A stretch of DNA of 64,000 nucleotides from Micromonospora sp. RHAY321. GTDB taxonomy: Bacteria; Actinomycetota; Actinomycetes; Mycobacteriales; Micromonosporaceae. Made by a program: the position numbers and the translations under genes. The stretch covers positions 897,330 to 961,329 of the forward strand of contig NZ_JAMHIW010000001.1 in the NCBI RefSeq assembly GCF_023896955.1. The letters run 5' to 3'. Positions 9,552 to 17,919 of this stretch are shown here, one piece after another. Below the pieces are notes generated by a model. It made no database searches. It saw nothing but the letters and a program-made list of their open reading frames with translations, and was not told the DNA's origin. Position 1 is the stretch's first letter, and every line of letters begins with the position of its first letter.

Positions 9552-12401
9552 GTGACACGACCCCACACGGACCTGTTCACCGGCGGCGGTGAGACCGGCC
9601 GGTTGATGGCGGAGCTGGACTGGACCGGCACCCCGCTCGGCCCGGTGACCGGCTGGCCGCAGAGCCTGCGGGCCGCGGTGCGGATGGTGCTCTCCTCCCG
9701 CTACCCCATGCTGCTGCTCTGGGGTGACCGCTTCTCCCAGCTCTACAACGACGCGTACTCGGCCCTGATCGGTGACAAGCACCCGGCCGCCCTCGGCGGT
9801 GACGTGCGGGTGACCCTGGCCGAGGGCTGGGACGTGCTCGCCCCGCTGATCCAGCAGGCCATGGCGACCGGCGTGGCCAGTTGGGTGCCCGCCCTGCAAC
9901 TGCTGCTGGAGCGGGCCGGCTACCGCGAGGAGGCGTACTTCAGCGTCTCGCACGCACCGGCCCGCGACGACGAGGGTCGGACCGTCGGCGTGCTGACCGT
10001 GTGCAGCGAGGTCACCGAGCAGGTGGTCGGCGAACGGCGACTGCGACTCCTGCGCGACCTGTCCGTACGCGGCGACGGCCGCACCGTCGACGTCGACGCC
10101 ACCTGCGCCCGGCTGATCGACGCGATCGACGGCCACCCGCTGGACGTGCCGTTCGCCGCGATCTACCTGCGCGACGGCGCGGTGCTGCGCCGGGCCGCCT
10201 GCGCCGGCGGCGACCCGACGCACGCCGTTGCCGGTGCCCTACCGGACGCCATCGAACTGACCGACCCGGCGCCGGCCGCCCAGGCCTGGGGGCTGCCCGA
10301 CGCCGCCGGGGGCCGCGCCGCCGAGGTGACCGGCGTCACCGACCTGCTGACCCTGCCGGCCGGCCCGTGGGACGACCCGGTCCGGACCGCCCTGGCGCTC
10401 CCGCTGCCCTCGGCCGACGAAACGCAGCCGCTCGGCGTCCTCCTGGTCGGCGTCAGCCCCAGCCGACGACTGGACGAGGCCTACCGCTCCTTCTACCAGC
10501 TACTGGCCCAGCAGGTCTCCGTGGCGCTGCGCAACGCGCAGGCGTACGAGGAGGAGCGGCGCCGAGCCGAGGCGCTGGCCGAGCTGGACCGGGTGAAGAC
10601 CGACTTCTTCACCAACGTCAGCCACGAGTTCCGCACCCCGCTGACCCTCATGCTCGGCCCACTGTCCGACGCGCTCACCGACGCCACCGCGCCGCTGCCA
10701 CCCGTGCAGCGAGAGCGGGTGGAGACGGCCTGGCGCAATGCCACCCGACTGTTGGCCCTGGTCAACAGCCTGCTCACCTTCTCCAGCCTGGAGACCGGGC
10801 GAGCGGGCAGCGATGTCCGTGTCGTCGATCTCGCCGCGCTCACCGCCGAGCTGACCGGCGTCTTCCGGGCCGCCGTCGAACGGGCCGGGCTGGTCCTGGA
10901 GGTCGACTGCCCGCCGCTGCCCCGGCCGGTCACGGTTGACCCGCTCAACTGGGAACGCATCGTCACCAACCTGCTGTCCAACGCGCTGAAGTACACGTTC
11001 CTCGGCCGGATCCGGGTCGGCCTGGAGGCCGACGGCGACGAGGTACGGCTCACCGTCACCGACACCGGCATCGGCATCTCCGAGCAGGAGCTGCCGAAGC
11101 TCTTCGAGCGCTTCCACCGGGTGCAGGGCGCCCGCTCACGCAGCCACGAGGGCACCGGCATCGGCCTGGCCCTGGTGCACGAGCTCGCCCGACTCGAGGG
11201 CGGTGAGGTGCGGGTGACCAGCCAGGTGGGCCGCGGCAGCACCTTCACCGTGGCCCTGCCCTGGTCGGCCGCGCTGCGCACGGCCGTGAACGGATCCCCG
11301 CCCGACGGGCGGGGCGAGGCTGCCCGAGCCGCCCTCCACGAGGCGATGACCTGGTTGACCGACCCGACCGGCGGGGTCGCGGAACCCGACCCGACGTCCG
11401 GGCCGGCCGGGGACGAACTGGCCGGTGCGCGGATCCTGGTCGCCGACGACAACAGCGACATGCGGGCGTACCTGAGCCGGTTGCTCACCGGGCAGGGCTG
11501 GCGGGTCCGGGCCGTCACCGACGGCAGTCAGGCGCTCGACGCGATCCACCGCGAACCGCCGGACCTGGTCCTGACCGACGTGATGATGCCGGTGCTGGAC
11601 GGCTTCGACCTGGTCCGCCGGCTGCGTGCGGACCCGGCGACCCGGGCGCTGCCGGTGCTGGTGCTCTCCGCTCGGGCCGGCGGGGAGGCCAGCGTGGCGG
11701 GCCTGAGCCTGGGCGCCGACGACTACCTGGTGAAGCCGTTCGCCGCGGCCGAGCTGATCGCCCGGATCCGGGCCGCCATCCGCGGAGCCCGCGCCCGTGG
11801 CGCACCATCGGCGGCCCAGGGCGCCCCACAGGCCGTCAACGCGACCCCGACGGCCCGACCCGCCGCTGTCGTGTCGGCCCCGGCGACCCTCGGGCCGGCC
11901 GCCTCCACGCCAGCCCTGGTGGGCGTCGGCCTGGCCGATGACCCGGCCGACGCCTCCGCCAGGAGCGCCCTCACCGAACCGGTCGGGGTGTCGCCGGCCC
12001 ACTCCGACGGGCCGGGCGGCACCGTGGACGTCGGGTGGACGTACGCCTCCGCGGCCACCTCGGCCGCGGCGATGCGCCGGGATGTCCGGACGGCGCTGAC
12101 CGACCTGGACGTCGACCCGGAGGTCCTGGAGGACCTGCTGGTCGCCGCGTCCGAGGCGGTGAACAACGCCGTCGAGCACGCGCAGCGGCCCAGCCGGCCG
12201 GAGGTGCGGGTCCGGGTCGAGATTGGCGGCGGTCTGGTGCGGATCTCGGTGCGCGACTTCGGCACCTGGCGGGACCGCCGACCGGCGATGGACCGGGGAC
12301 GCGGCGCCCTGCTGATGAACGCCTACGGCGACGTACGGCTGGTGTCCACCGGCGAGGGGACGACGGTCACCATCGAACGCCGGCTGGACGAGCGGGCCTG
12401 A
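9552..12401 (+). CDS. Hybrid sensor kinase with REC and RsbW-like domains
   Basis: This 949-residue cytoplasmic signalling protein has no membrane segment. In order: a PAS-like N-terminus (about 20-150, LYNDAYSALIG), a GAF domain (about 165-335), HisKA with NVSHEFRTPL (phospho-His358), HATPase (about 450-575; NLLSNALKY, DTGIGI, GTGIGLALV), a receiver domain (phospho-Asp676 in LTDVMMPVLDG, Lys728 in LVKPF), an Ala/Pro linker, and a final RsbW-like ATPase (about 840-945; SEAVNNAVEHA). The last domain is of the anti-sigma/serine-kinase type, so the protein may link sensing directly to sigma-factor partner switching. The GTG start has a poor ribosome binding site. No dedicated output regulator is adjacent. 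Confidence 0.92.
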   Translation: MTRPHTDLFTGGGETGRLMAELDWTGTPLGPVTGWPQSLRAAVRMVLSSRYPMLLLWGDRFSQLYNDAYSALIGDKHPAALGGDVRVTLAEGWDVLAPLIQQAMATGVASWVPALQLLLERAGYREEAYFSVSHAPARDDEGRTVGVLTVCSEVTEQVVGERRLRLLRDLSVRGDGRTVDVDATCARLIDAIDGHPLDVPFAAIYLRDGAVLRRAACAGGDPTHAVAGALPDAIELTDPAPAAQAWGLPDAAGGRAAEVTGVTDLLTLPAGPWDDPVRTALALPLPSADETQPLGVLLVGVSPSRRLDEAYRSFYQLLAQQVSVALRNAQAYEEERRRAEALAELDRVKTDFFTNVSHEFRTPLTLMLGPLSDALTDATAPLPPVQRERVETAWRNATRLLALVNSLLTFSSLETGRAGSDVRVVDLAALTAELTGVFRAAVERAGLVLEVDCPPLPRPVTVDPLNWERIVTNLLSNALKYTFLGRIRVGLEADGDEVRLTVTDTGIGISEQELPKLFERFHRVQGARSRSHEGTGIGLALVHELARLEGGEVRVTSQVGRGSTFTVALPWSAALRTAVNGSPPDGRGEAARAALHEAMTWLTDPTGGVAEPDPTSGPAGDELAGARILVADDNSDMRAYLSRLLTGQGWRVRAVTDGSQALDAIHREPPDLVLTDVMMPVLDGFDLVRRLRADPATRALPVLVLSARAGGEASVAGLSLGADDYLVKPFAAAELIARIRAAIRGARARGAPSAAQGAPQAVNATPTARPAAVVSAPATLGPAASTPALVGVGLADDPADASARSALTEPVGVSPAHSDGPGGTVDVGWTYASAATSAAAMRRDVRTALTDLDVDPEVLEDLLVAASEAVNNAVEHAQRPSRPEVRVRVEIGGGLVRISVRDFGTWRDRRPAMDRGRGALLMNAYGDVRLVSTGEGTTVTIERRLDERA

Positions 12402-12412
12402 GCGGCCGTCGA

Positions 12413-12431
12413 GCCGGCTGTCACAGCCGGC
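12413..12431. terminator. Hairpin between convergent genes
   Basis: GCCGGCTG and CAGCCGGC form an 8-bp stem whose 3-base loop is the stop codon (read on the minus strand) of the 12421-13191 gene. It can end transcription from both sides, but has no T-tract. Confidence 0.5.
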
Positions 12432-13191
12432 GGCCGTCGCCGTCCCGGGCGATGATGCCGTCCAGCCGGTCCCCGGGAGTCAGGTCGGCCGGGTCGAACC
12501 AGAAGATCACCACCTGCTTGTCGTCGCTCCACCGCGCCAGCCGGGCGGTGACCTGCCGGCCGTCCACGGTGCCGGTGATCCGCTGCGCCGGGCCGACGAA
12601 GTAGCCGAAGGCGGGTACCGGCGCGGCCGATCCCCCTTCGTCGTAGCCGACCTGGTGGAAGCCGGGACTGCGGTCGGCGCCATCCACGTCGTTGACCAGC
12701 ACATCCGTGGTGAGCGTGCCGTCCGGGGCCCGACGGCCGGCGGCCAGCCCGATGGTCACCCGGGGCTCGCCGGGCACCGACACCCGAACCATGTAGTAGA
12801 CCCGCTGGTCGACGCCGTGCCGAATCCCGCTGTCGATGACCTGACCCAGCGGCGACGCGGTGCGCTCCGCCTCGGGCGGAAGCGTGGGCCGGGGAGTGCC
12901 GAGCGTCGTCGGAGTGCCGCCGGCCGGCGGCGTGGGGGCGGTGGGGACCGGCGACGTGGGGACGGCGGCGACCGGTGGCGGACGCTCGACCGTCGACGGG
13001 CCGCCCGGTCCGACGGCGGCCACCACGACGACGGCGGCCAGCCCGGCCGTGAGCACCGCCGCGCCGGCTCCGGCAACGCGGCGACGGGTCCGCAGCCGCC
13101 GCCCCTCGCGCATGACGGCGTCGAGGTCGAGAGGAGCTCCGCCGCGTTCGGTCACCCGCATGGCGTGGCGGAGCCGGTCCAGCTCGCTCAT
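12421..13191 (-). CDS. Membrane partner of the SigE-family sigma factor
   Basis: This 256-residue membrane protein is co-translated with the sigma factor: its ATG (13191) overlaps the sigma stop codon as ATGA. The cytoplasmic N-terminus (MSELDRLRHAMRV, about 40 residues) is followed by one membrane helix (about 42-60, AGAAVLTAGLAAVVVVAAV), a Pro/Thr-rich stalk and an extracellular beta-rich domain. This layout is usual for proteins paired with SigE-family sigma factors and suggests an anti-sigma or sensor role. No classical zinc anti-sigma motif (HxxxCxxC) is present, so the sigma-binding role is inferred from gene order only. Confidence 0.7.
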   Translation of the reverse strand: MSELDRLRHAMRVTERGGAPLDLDAVMREGRRLRTRRRVAGAGAAVLTAGLAAVVVVAAVGPGGPSTVERPPPVAAVPTSPVPTAPTPPAGGTPTTLGTPRPTLPPEAERTASPLGQVIDSGIRHGVDQRVYYMVRVSVPGEPRVTIGLAAGRRAPDGTLTTDVLVNDVDGADRSPGFHQVGYDEGGSAAPVPAFGYFVGPAQRITGTVDGRQVTARLARWSDDKQVVIFWFDPADLTPGDRLDGIIARDGDGRRL

Positions 13192-13691
13192 CGGCACGCC
13201 TCCTGGTTGTCGGCCGCCCGCGGCCCGTTGGCGCGCAGCTTCCCCAGAGCCCGTGAGCTGGTGCTCTTGACCGTGCCGACCGAGATGGCGAGTTCCCTGG
13301 CCACCTGCGCCTCCGGAAGGTCGAAGTAGTAGCGCAGCACGACGATGGCCCGCTCACGCGGGCTCAGCGCCCCGAGGATGGCCGTCAGCCAGCGCCGGGT
13401 GGCGACCTCGTCGGCCACGTCGTCGCGCCGCTGCTCCGGAATCTCCTCGGTCGGGTACTCCCGGATCGGGCGCCGCCACCCGTCCACCAGGTGGTTGACC
13501 AGGATGCGGCGGGCGTACCCGTAGGCGTCGTCGTCGCGGACGCGGGACCACGACGCGTAGGTGCGGACCAGGGCGGTCTGCGCGGCGTCCTCGGCCTGGT
13601 GGTGGTCGCCGGTCATCAGGAACGCGGCGTGCACCAGCCGCGCGGAGGCAGCGCGCGCGAACTCGACGAACTCCGCGTCACCGCGCGCCAC
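13188..13691 (-). CDS. SigE-family (ECF) RNA polymerase sigma factor
   Basis: This is a 167-residue sigma factor with regions 2 and 4 only. Region 2 contains LMTGDHHQAEDAAQTALVR and region 4 contains LSPRERAIVVLRYY, followed by the helix-turn-helix SVGTVKSTSSRALGKLR. The GTG at 13691 is chosen because GGGGGAGGG lies 6 bases upstream, whereas the in-frame start eight codons earlier has no such site. Translational coupling to the membrane protein downstream suggests the two form a sensing pair. Target promoters are unknown, though the ECF-like repeats at 54.1-54.3 kb are the kind of site such a factor could read (speculation). Confidence 0.9.
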   Translation of the reverse strand: MARGDAEFVEFARAASARLVHAAFLMTGDHHQAEDAAQTALVRTYASWSRVRDDDAYGYARRILVNHLVDGWRRPIREYPTEEIPEQRRDDVADEVATRRWLTAILGALSPRERAIVVLRYYFDLPEAQVARELAISVGTVKSTSSRALGKLRANGPRAADNQEACR

Positions 13692-13827
13692 GCCGAACCC
13701 TCCCCCGTGCCACACCGTTACGGACGGGCGAGGGCCACGAAAGGTTGAGTCTCCGCGAGATCAACTTTTCGGCCGGGTCGTCCGTCTCCTCTCCCGGCGC
13801 CGCAGACCGCGGCTTGAGGGGAGAGAC

Positions 13828-14673
13828 ATGTCGACGAAGGCTACCCGCCTCAGGCACACGGCCTGCGCGGCGTCGCTGCTGGTGGCACTGCTCACCGGCT
13901 GTGGGCTACCGGCGTCCGGGCGGCCCGCGGCCGGCGCCGCCACGACCGATCCGGCCGGCCGTGGGCAGCCGGCGGCGGGGCAGGTCGCCGCCGGGCGCCC
14001 GGCGGGAGCCGCCGGGAGCGCCACTGTCACGGCAGCACCGACGCCGTCAATTCCCGTCAGCTATCCCGCCACCGGCGGCGGCCGCTGGTCGGTGGCGGCC
14101 GCCGAGACGACGCCGGGGAGCGGCGACAGCGGTCGGCTGATGCGGTACCGGGTCGTCGTGGAGCGCGACATCCGTGGCCTGCCGGTGGCCGACGTCGCGG
14201 CGTCGGTCTCCGCGACGCTGAACGACCCACGTGGGTGGACGGCCGGCGGGGACTGGCGGCTGCGCCGGGTGGGCGCTGGCGGGCCGGTCGACTTCACCAT
14301 CTACCTGGCGACACCCGGAACCCGCGACACCCTGTGTCAGGACGTCCCGGACGGCTACACGTCCTGCCGCAACGGCGACCGGGTGGTGCTCAACGTGGCC
14401 CGCTGGGTCGAGGCGGTGCCGGGGTACGGGGCCGGCCTGGCCGCATACCGGCAGTACATGGTGAACCACGAGGTCGGGCACCGGTTCGGCCTGGGCCACG
14501 AGCGGTGCCCCGGTCGGGGCCGGCCGGCGCCGGTGATGCAGCAACAGACACTGGGCCTGCACGGATGCACGGCCAACGCCTGGCCGTACCCGGGCGGGGT
14601 TCGCTACCGCGGGCAGATCGGGGCGTACGACGACGAGATTCCGCCGCGCGAGGGCGCCCGGCCCGCCCGCTGA
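13828..14673 (+). CDS. DUF3152 lipoprotein with zinc-protease motif
   Basis: The 281-residue exported protein starts at ATG 13828 behind GGGGAGAG. The signal peptide ends in a lipobox (LLTGCG), so it should be a surface lipoprotein. An Ala/Gly/Pro-rich linker leads to a DUF3152 domain (about 95-270) containing NHEVGHRFGLGHERC, a metzincin-like HExxHxxGxxH zinc motif. This makes a metalloprotease activity plausible, although the family is uncharacterised to my knowledge. Four cysteines flank the motif. It is divergent from the sigma-factor operon (137 bases between starts), so shared envelope-stress control is possible. Confidence 0.8.
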   Translation: MSTKATRLRHTACAASLLVALLTGCGLPASGRPAAGAATTDPAGRGQPAAGQVAAGRPAGAAGSATVTAAPTPSIPVSYPATGGGRWSVAAAETTPGSGDSGRLMRYRVVVERDIRGLPVADVAASVSATLNDPRGWTAGGDWRLRRVGAGGPVDFTIYLATPGTRDTLCQDVPDGYTSCRNGDRVVLNVARWVEAVPGYGAGLAAYRQYMVNHEVGHRFGLGHERCPGRGRPAPVMQQQTLGLHGCTANAWPYPGGVRYRGQIGAYDDEIPPREGARPAR

Positions 14674-14684
14674 GCCCGACCGCC

Positions 14685-15380
14685 TCAGGACCGGCGGTTG
14701 CGCTCCTGTTCGAGGCGCTCGTCGAGCCGGCCCAACTCGTAGATGGCGTTCAGGTTGGTCGGCAGCCGGCTGATGTTGTCCGGCACGGGACCCGGATCCG
14801 GCGTGGGAGTCGGTGTGGGAGCAGGCGCGGGAGCCTGCGCTGCCGCGCCGGCGACGGCCGGGGCAACGGCGGTGCGGCGGCGCAGCAGGAGGACCAGCGC
14901 CAGCACCGCCAGGGCACCCGCGACCAGGAAGTAGTACGCCGGCCCCAGCGGCCCACCCCGGGCCGGGGCGGCGAGCGTCTCCGGATCGGTCGGGGCGGCA
15001 TCCTCGCCGTTCGGCAGCGGCACCGCGGCGTCACGGTCGCCCCGAGCGCCGGAGGTGCGGTCGGGCGCGCCGGGGACGCCGGGCACCGCGGGCGCCAACG
15101 GTGGTCGGGGCTCGGCCGACGACCCGGCGGGCGTGGACGTCGGGGCGGGCGCCGCCGGGACCGCCGGGACCGACGGGTCGGCGGCCGGCGGCGGGCTGGA
15201 GGTGGGCGCGGGGGTCGGTGACGAGCTCGGGGTGCCGCCACCGCCGAGCAGGTCGTCGACGATCTTCCCGACGCCTCCGAGGAGGCCACCGACCGGGCCT
15301 GGGGTGGCGGTGGGCGACGGCGCGGGCGCGGGCGTTGACGACAGGGCGAGGGTCAGCATGAGCGCGGCGACGGCAGGCAT
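14685..15380 (-). CDS. Proline-rich single-pass membrane protein
   Basis: The 231-residue product starts at ATG 15380 behind GAGGTGAAC. It has an N-terminal signal-like helix (VAALMLTLALSS), a long Pro/Ala/Ser/Thr extracellular stretch with the motif GGLLGGVGKIVDDLLGGG, then one membrane helix (about 150-170, YYFLVAGALAVLALVLLL) and an Arg-rich stop-transfer. The short cytoplasmic tail ends in a charged helix (NAIYELGRLDERLEQE). I do not recognise the family. The layout suggests a surface-exposed stalk protein. It converges on the DUF3152 gene with 11 bases between stops. Confidence 0.65.
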   Translation of the reverse strand: MPAVAALMLTLALSSTPAPAPSPTATPGPVGGLLGGVGKIVDDLLGGGGTPSSSPTPAPTSSPPPAADPSVPAVPAAPAPTSTPAGSSAEPRPPLAPAVPGVPGAPDRTSGARGDRDAAVPLPNGEDAAPTDPETLAAPARGGPLGPAYYFLVAGALAVLALVLLLRRRTAVAPAVAGAAAQAPAPAPTPTPTPDPGPVPDNISRLPTNLNAIYELGRLDERLEQERNRRS

Positions 15381-15458
15381 GGGTTCACCTCGGATGGTCG
15401 ATGTGCCAGGCACGGTACCGCAGCACGGTCACGAGCGGGTGACACACCGTCGACCGAG

Positions 15459-15485
15459 CGGAGGGCGCGCGTCGCGCGCCCTCCG
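15459..15485 (-). terminator. Hairpin downstream of the M7-S1 protease
   Basis: CGGAGGGCGCGCG is followed after one base by its exact complement CGCGCGCCCTCCG, giving an 11-bp stem with a small loop, 18 bases past the stop on the minus strand. Confidence 0.65.
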
Positions 15486-15503
15486 CCCTGGTGTCCTAAC
15501 TGG

Positions 15504-16688
15504 TCAGACAGGAAGGCCCCCGACCTGGGTGTTCATCCAGGACCGGATGGACGGCAGGTCCACGTAGATGGACGGGCCGGTCGCGCAGGTGGAGTTGTTG
15601 TTACCGGCGCGGCTCGTCGCGCCGATGAGGTTCCACACGCCGTTGACCCGACGCACCTGCGGGCCACCGGAGTCGCCGTAGCAGGCTCCGGAGGTGCCGT
15701 TGGTGTTGTTGGTGCAGATCTCGTACGGGCCGTTGATGCCGGAGCACCGGCTGTCGGCCACGATGGACGTGTCCAGTTCGTTGGCCACCGCCGGAGCCGA
15801 CCCGCAGCCCGGACGCGCACACGTCTGGCCCCAGCCGATGATCCGGGTGGCGGTGCCGACCGCGCCCGACGTGGCCGGGATCGGCGCCGGTGCGTAGCTG
15901 ACCGAGCTGGCCAGTTGGAGCAGCTTCACGTCGACGCTCGGGTGGTTGACCGCGCGGGTCACCCGGACGACGGTCCCTCCGGTGGTGCGGTTGACGCTGC
16001 CCACGCGGACCGAGGACGGCGTCGAGCAGTGCTTGGCGGTGACCGCCCAGTTGGCCTTGATCAGCGTGCCGGTGCACCCGGAGACGTACACCATGAAGGG
16101 GTAGTTCTCCGAGGCGGGCCGCCCGCCGACCACCGTCGGGCCGATGTCCCCGGCGCCGTCCCAGGTGTACGTCTCACCGGTGACCGGCGCGGCCAGGGTG
16201 CCGGCGAACAGCGAGTTGACCCGGGTCGCCTCCGCCGAGCTGGGGTACGCGTTGCGGCAGGAGACCGGGGCGCTGCTGCCGGACATCAGGTCGGAGCAGA
16301 GTCCGGTACGCCGGTCCGGCAGGCCCAGGATGTGGCCGAACTCGTGGGCGGCGATGCGGTTGCGGTCGTAGCCCTGGTTGACGGCCGTGCGGCCCATCCA
16401 GATCCGTCCGGAGCCGAGGCCGGTCGGCTGCGCCCGAGGCCAGCCGTCGTCGACGTAGATGGTGATGCTGGCCGGGGTGCCGGGTTGCAGCCGGACGGTG
16501 CTGACACGGCTGTTCCAGATCTGCGCCGCCTGGTCGAAGTTGGTGCGGAACTCACCGGTCCGGCTCGCGTCGTAGTAGACGGTCCGTACGGCGGCGGCCG
16601 GTGCGCCGGTGGTGAGCTGCACCCCGGCCGCCGCCAGGGTCGCCACCAGCACGGCCAGCGCCGTACGTAGCAGTTGTCGTCGGAACAT
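15504..16688 (-). CDS. Secreted snapalysin (M7)-trypsin (S1) fusion protease
   Basis: This is one 394-residue secreted protein with two protease domains. After a signal peptide (1-33) comes an M7 snapalysin-like metalloprotease domain with HEFGHILGLPD (zinc ligands His115, His119, Asp125; catalytic Glu116). A trypsin-like S1 domain follows, starting VVGGRPAS at 187. That is the form of a zymogen activation site. Its triad is His220 (TAKHC), Asp253 (VDVKLL) and Ser340 (GDSGGP). ATG 16688 follows GGGGAG; the open frame continues far upstream only as a shadow of the next gene. The order suggests the metalloprotease part sits where a trypsin propeptide would (inference). Confidence 0.93.
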   Translation of the reverse strand: MFRRQLLRTALAVLVATLAAAGVQLTTGAPAAAVRTVYYDASRTGEFRTNFDQAAQIWNSRVSTVRLQPGTPASITIYVDDGWPRAQPTGLGSGRIWMGRTAVNQGYDRNRIAAHEFGHILGLPDRRTGLCSDLMSGSSAPVSCRNAYPSSAEATRVNSLFAGTLAAPVTGETYTWDGAGDIGPTVVGGRPASENYPFMVYVSGCTGTLIKANWAVTAKHCSTPSSVRVGSVNRTTGGTVVRVTRAVNHPSVDVKLLQLASSVSYAPAPIPATSGAVGTATRIIGWGQTCARPGCGSAPAVANELDTSIVADSRCSGINGPYEICTNNTNGTSGACYGDSGGPQVRRVNGVWNLIGATSRAGNNNSTCATGPSIYVDLPSIRSWMNTQVGGLPV

Positions 16689-16732
16689 CACGCACTCCCC
16701 TGCGGTCGTCCGGCGACCAACGGTCACCGGAT

Positions 16733-16750
16733 CATCGATGTACGTCGATG
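16733..16750 (-). promoter_or_regulatory. Inverted repeat upstream of the M7-S1 protease
   Basis: CATCGA-TGTACG-TCGATG has perfect 6-bp arms and lies 45 bases upstream of the protease start in an unusually AT-rich stretch. It is an operator candidate; the binding protein is unknown. Confidence 0.4.
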
Positions 16751-16863
16751 TTAAAGTGACAGTGGTCGATCGGCGGCATAACGGAAGCGTCATATCGGCA
16801 CCGCGGAGCGCCGCAACGGCGACGGGCCCGTCGCGCAGCACGACGTGTCGCCGTGCCCCGGCG

Positions 16864-17847
16864 TCAGGCGTCGGCCGTGCTGCTGGCGGCGACAAGCACC
16901 TCACCCGCGGTCGTGCGGGCGTAGAGCACGAAGCGTCCCACCCGGTGGGTGCCCACCAGACCGGCGTCACGCAGGGCGCCCAGGTGCTGTGACACCGTGC
17001 CCGAGGTGAGCCCGCAGCGGTCCGCCAGCTCCAGGGTCGAGGTCGGCACCGCCAGCTCGTGAAGCAGCGCGGCGCGGGTCCGACCCACCACCCGCGCAAG
17101 TCCGAGCCCGCGCGGCGCGGGGTCCCGCTCCCACAGGGTCGCCACCGCCCGAGCGGGATAGCGCAGCACCGGCTGGCCCGGAGAGCCGAAGTTGGACCAC
17201 ACCCTCGGACCGCCGAAGACCGACGGGACGAGCAGCAGGCCCCGTCCGTCGAGGCGGACCGCGCCTGCCAGCACGATGTGATCCACCCGCAGGGTGTCGG
17301 CCTCCAGCCGGACGTACGGGTCGAGGTGGTTGAGCAGGCCGTGCACCCCGTCACTGGCGATCCGCTGCGCACCGAGCAGCACCTCGCGCTCCAGCAGCGT
17401 GCGCATCCGGGGCCAGTAGGGTACGAGCACCGCGTCGGCGTACGCCCGGATGACCTCGGCCAGTCGGGTCAGCTCGACGACCGGATCCGCGTAGAGCGCG
17501 GTCAGCCGCGACGAACGGGCTCCGGGAAGCGCGTCGAGGCTTGCCCGCACCGCCTCGGGCGCGGTGGCGACGAGGGTTGCCAGCTCGACGTCGAGGTCGG
17601 GCTGCGAGGTGGCCGGGGGCGGGCAGACGAACGGTGGGATGACCAGGGTCGGCACCTGCACCAGGTCGGCGAGGAGCCGCCAGTCCAGCCTCGCCAGGCC
17701 GGGTCGTACCCGTCCGAACCAGGCCAGGTGCTCCGGGAACCGGTGCGGCTGCCGGATGACACGCACGCTCGCGATCACCTCCCACAGTGGAGAGACCGCG
17801 AACCGGGTCAGCGCCAGATCACGCGCTTCCAGCCCGACCAGCATCAT
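16864..17847 (-). CDS. ArsR-type winged-helix regulator (DUF5937 type)
   Basis: The 327-residue protein has an N-terminal alpha-helical region of the DUF5937 type (about 1-230) and a C-terminal winged helix (about 245-315). The recognition part reads LTSGTVSQHLGALRDAGLV, and RVGRFVLYART is the wing. These proteins usually repress a neighbouring transporter. Here it is divergent from an MFS exporter, with a GATTC-N5-GAATC palindrome between them, which fits autoregulated local repression. The ligand is unknown. ATG 17847 (MMLVG) has no strong ribosome binding site; the next codon is also ATG. Confidence 0.85.
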   Translation of the reverse strand: MMLVGLEARDLALTRFAVSPLWEVIASVRVIRQPHRFPEHLAWFGRVRPGLARLDWRLLADLVQVPTLVIPPFVCPPPATSQPDLDVELATLVATAPEAVRASLDALPGARSSRLTALYADPVVELTRLAEVIRAYADAVLVPYWPRMRTLLEREVLLGAQRIASDGVHGLLNHLDPYVRLEADTLRVDHIVLAGAVRLDGRGLLLVPSVFGGPRVWSNFGSPGQPVLRYPARAVATLWERDPAPRGLGLARVVGRTRAALLHELAVPTSTLELADRCGLTSGTVSQHLGALRDAGLVGTHRVGRFVLYARTTAGEVLVAASSTADA

Positions 17848-17861
17848 GGGCGACCCCCACA

Positions 17862-17876
17862 GATTCGGCGAGAATC
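17862..17876. promoter_or_regulatory. Operator candidate, ArsR/MFS divergent region
   Basis: GATTC-GGCGA-GAATC is a perfect 5-bp inverted repeat in the 72-base gap between the divergent regulator and transporter, the expected place for an ArsR-family operator. Confidence 0.5.
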
Positions 17877-17919
17877 AAATCTATCGGTCCCGGGTGGTAC
17901 GGCCGGCACCGTGGGCGGC

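Noticed and set aside
16689..17372. N-terminal extension of the M7-S1 protease frame
   Set aside because: It is a shadow of the ArsR-type regulator; the signal peptide and ribosome binding site fix the start at 16688.
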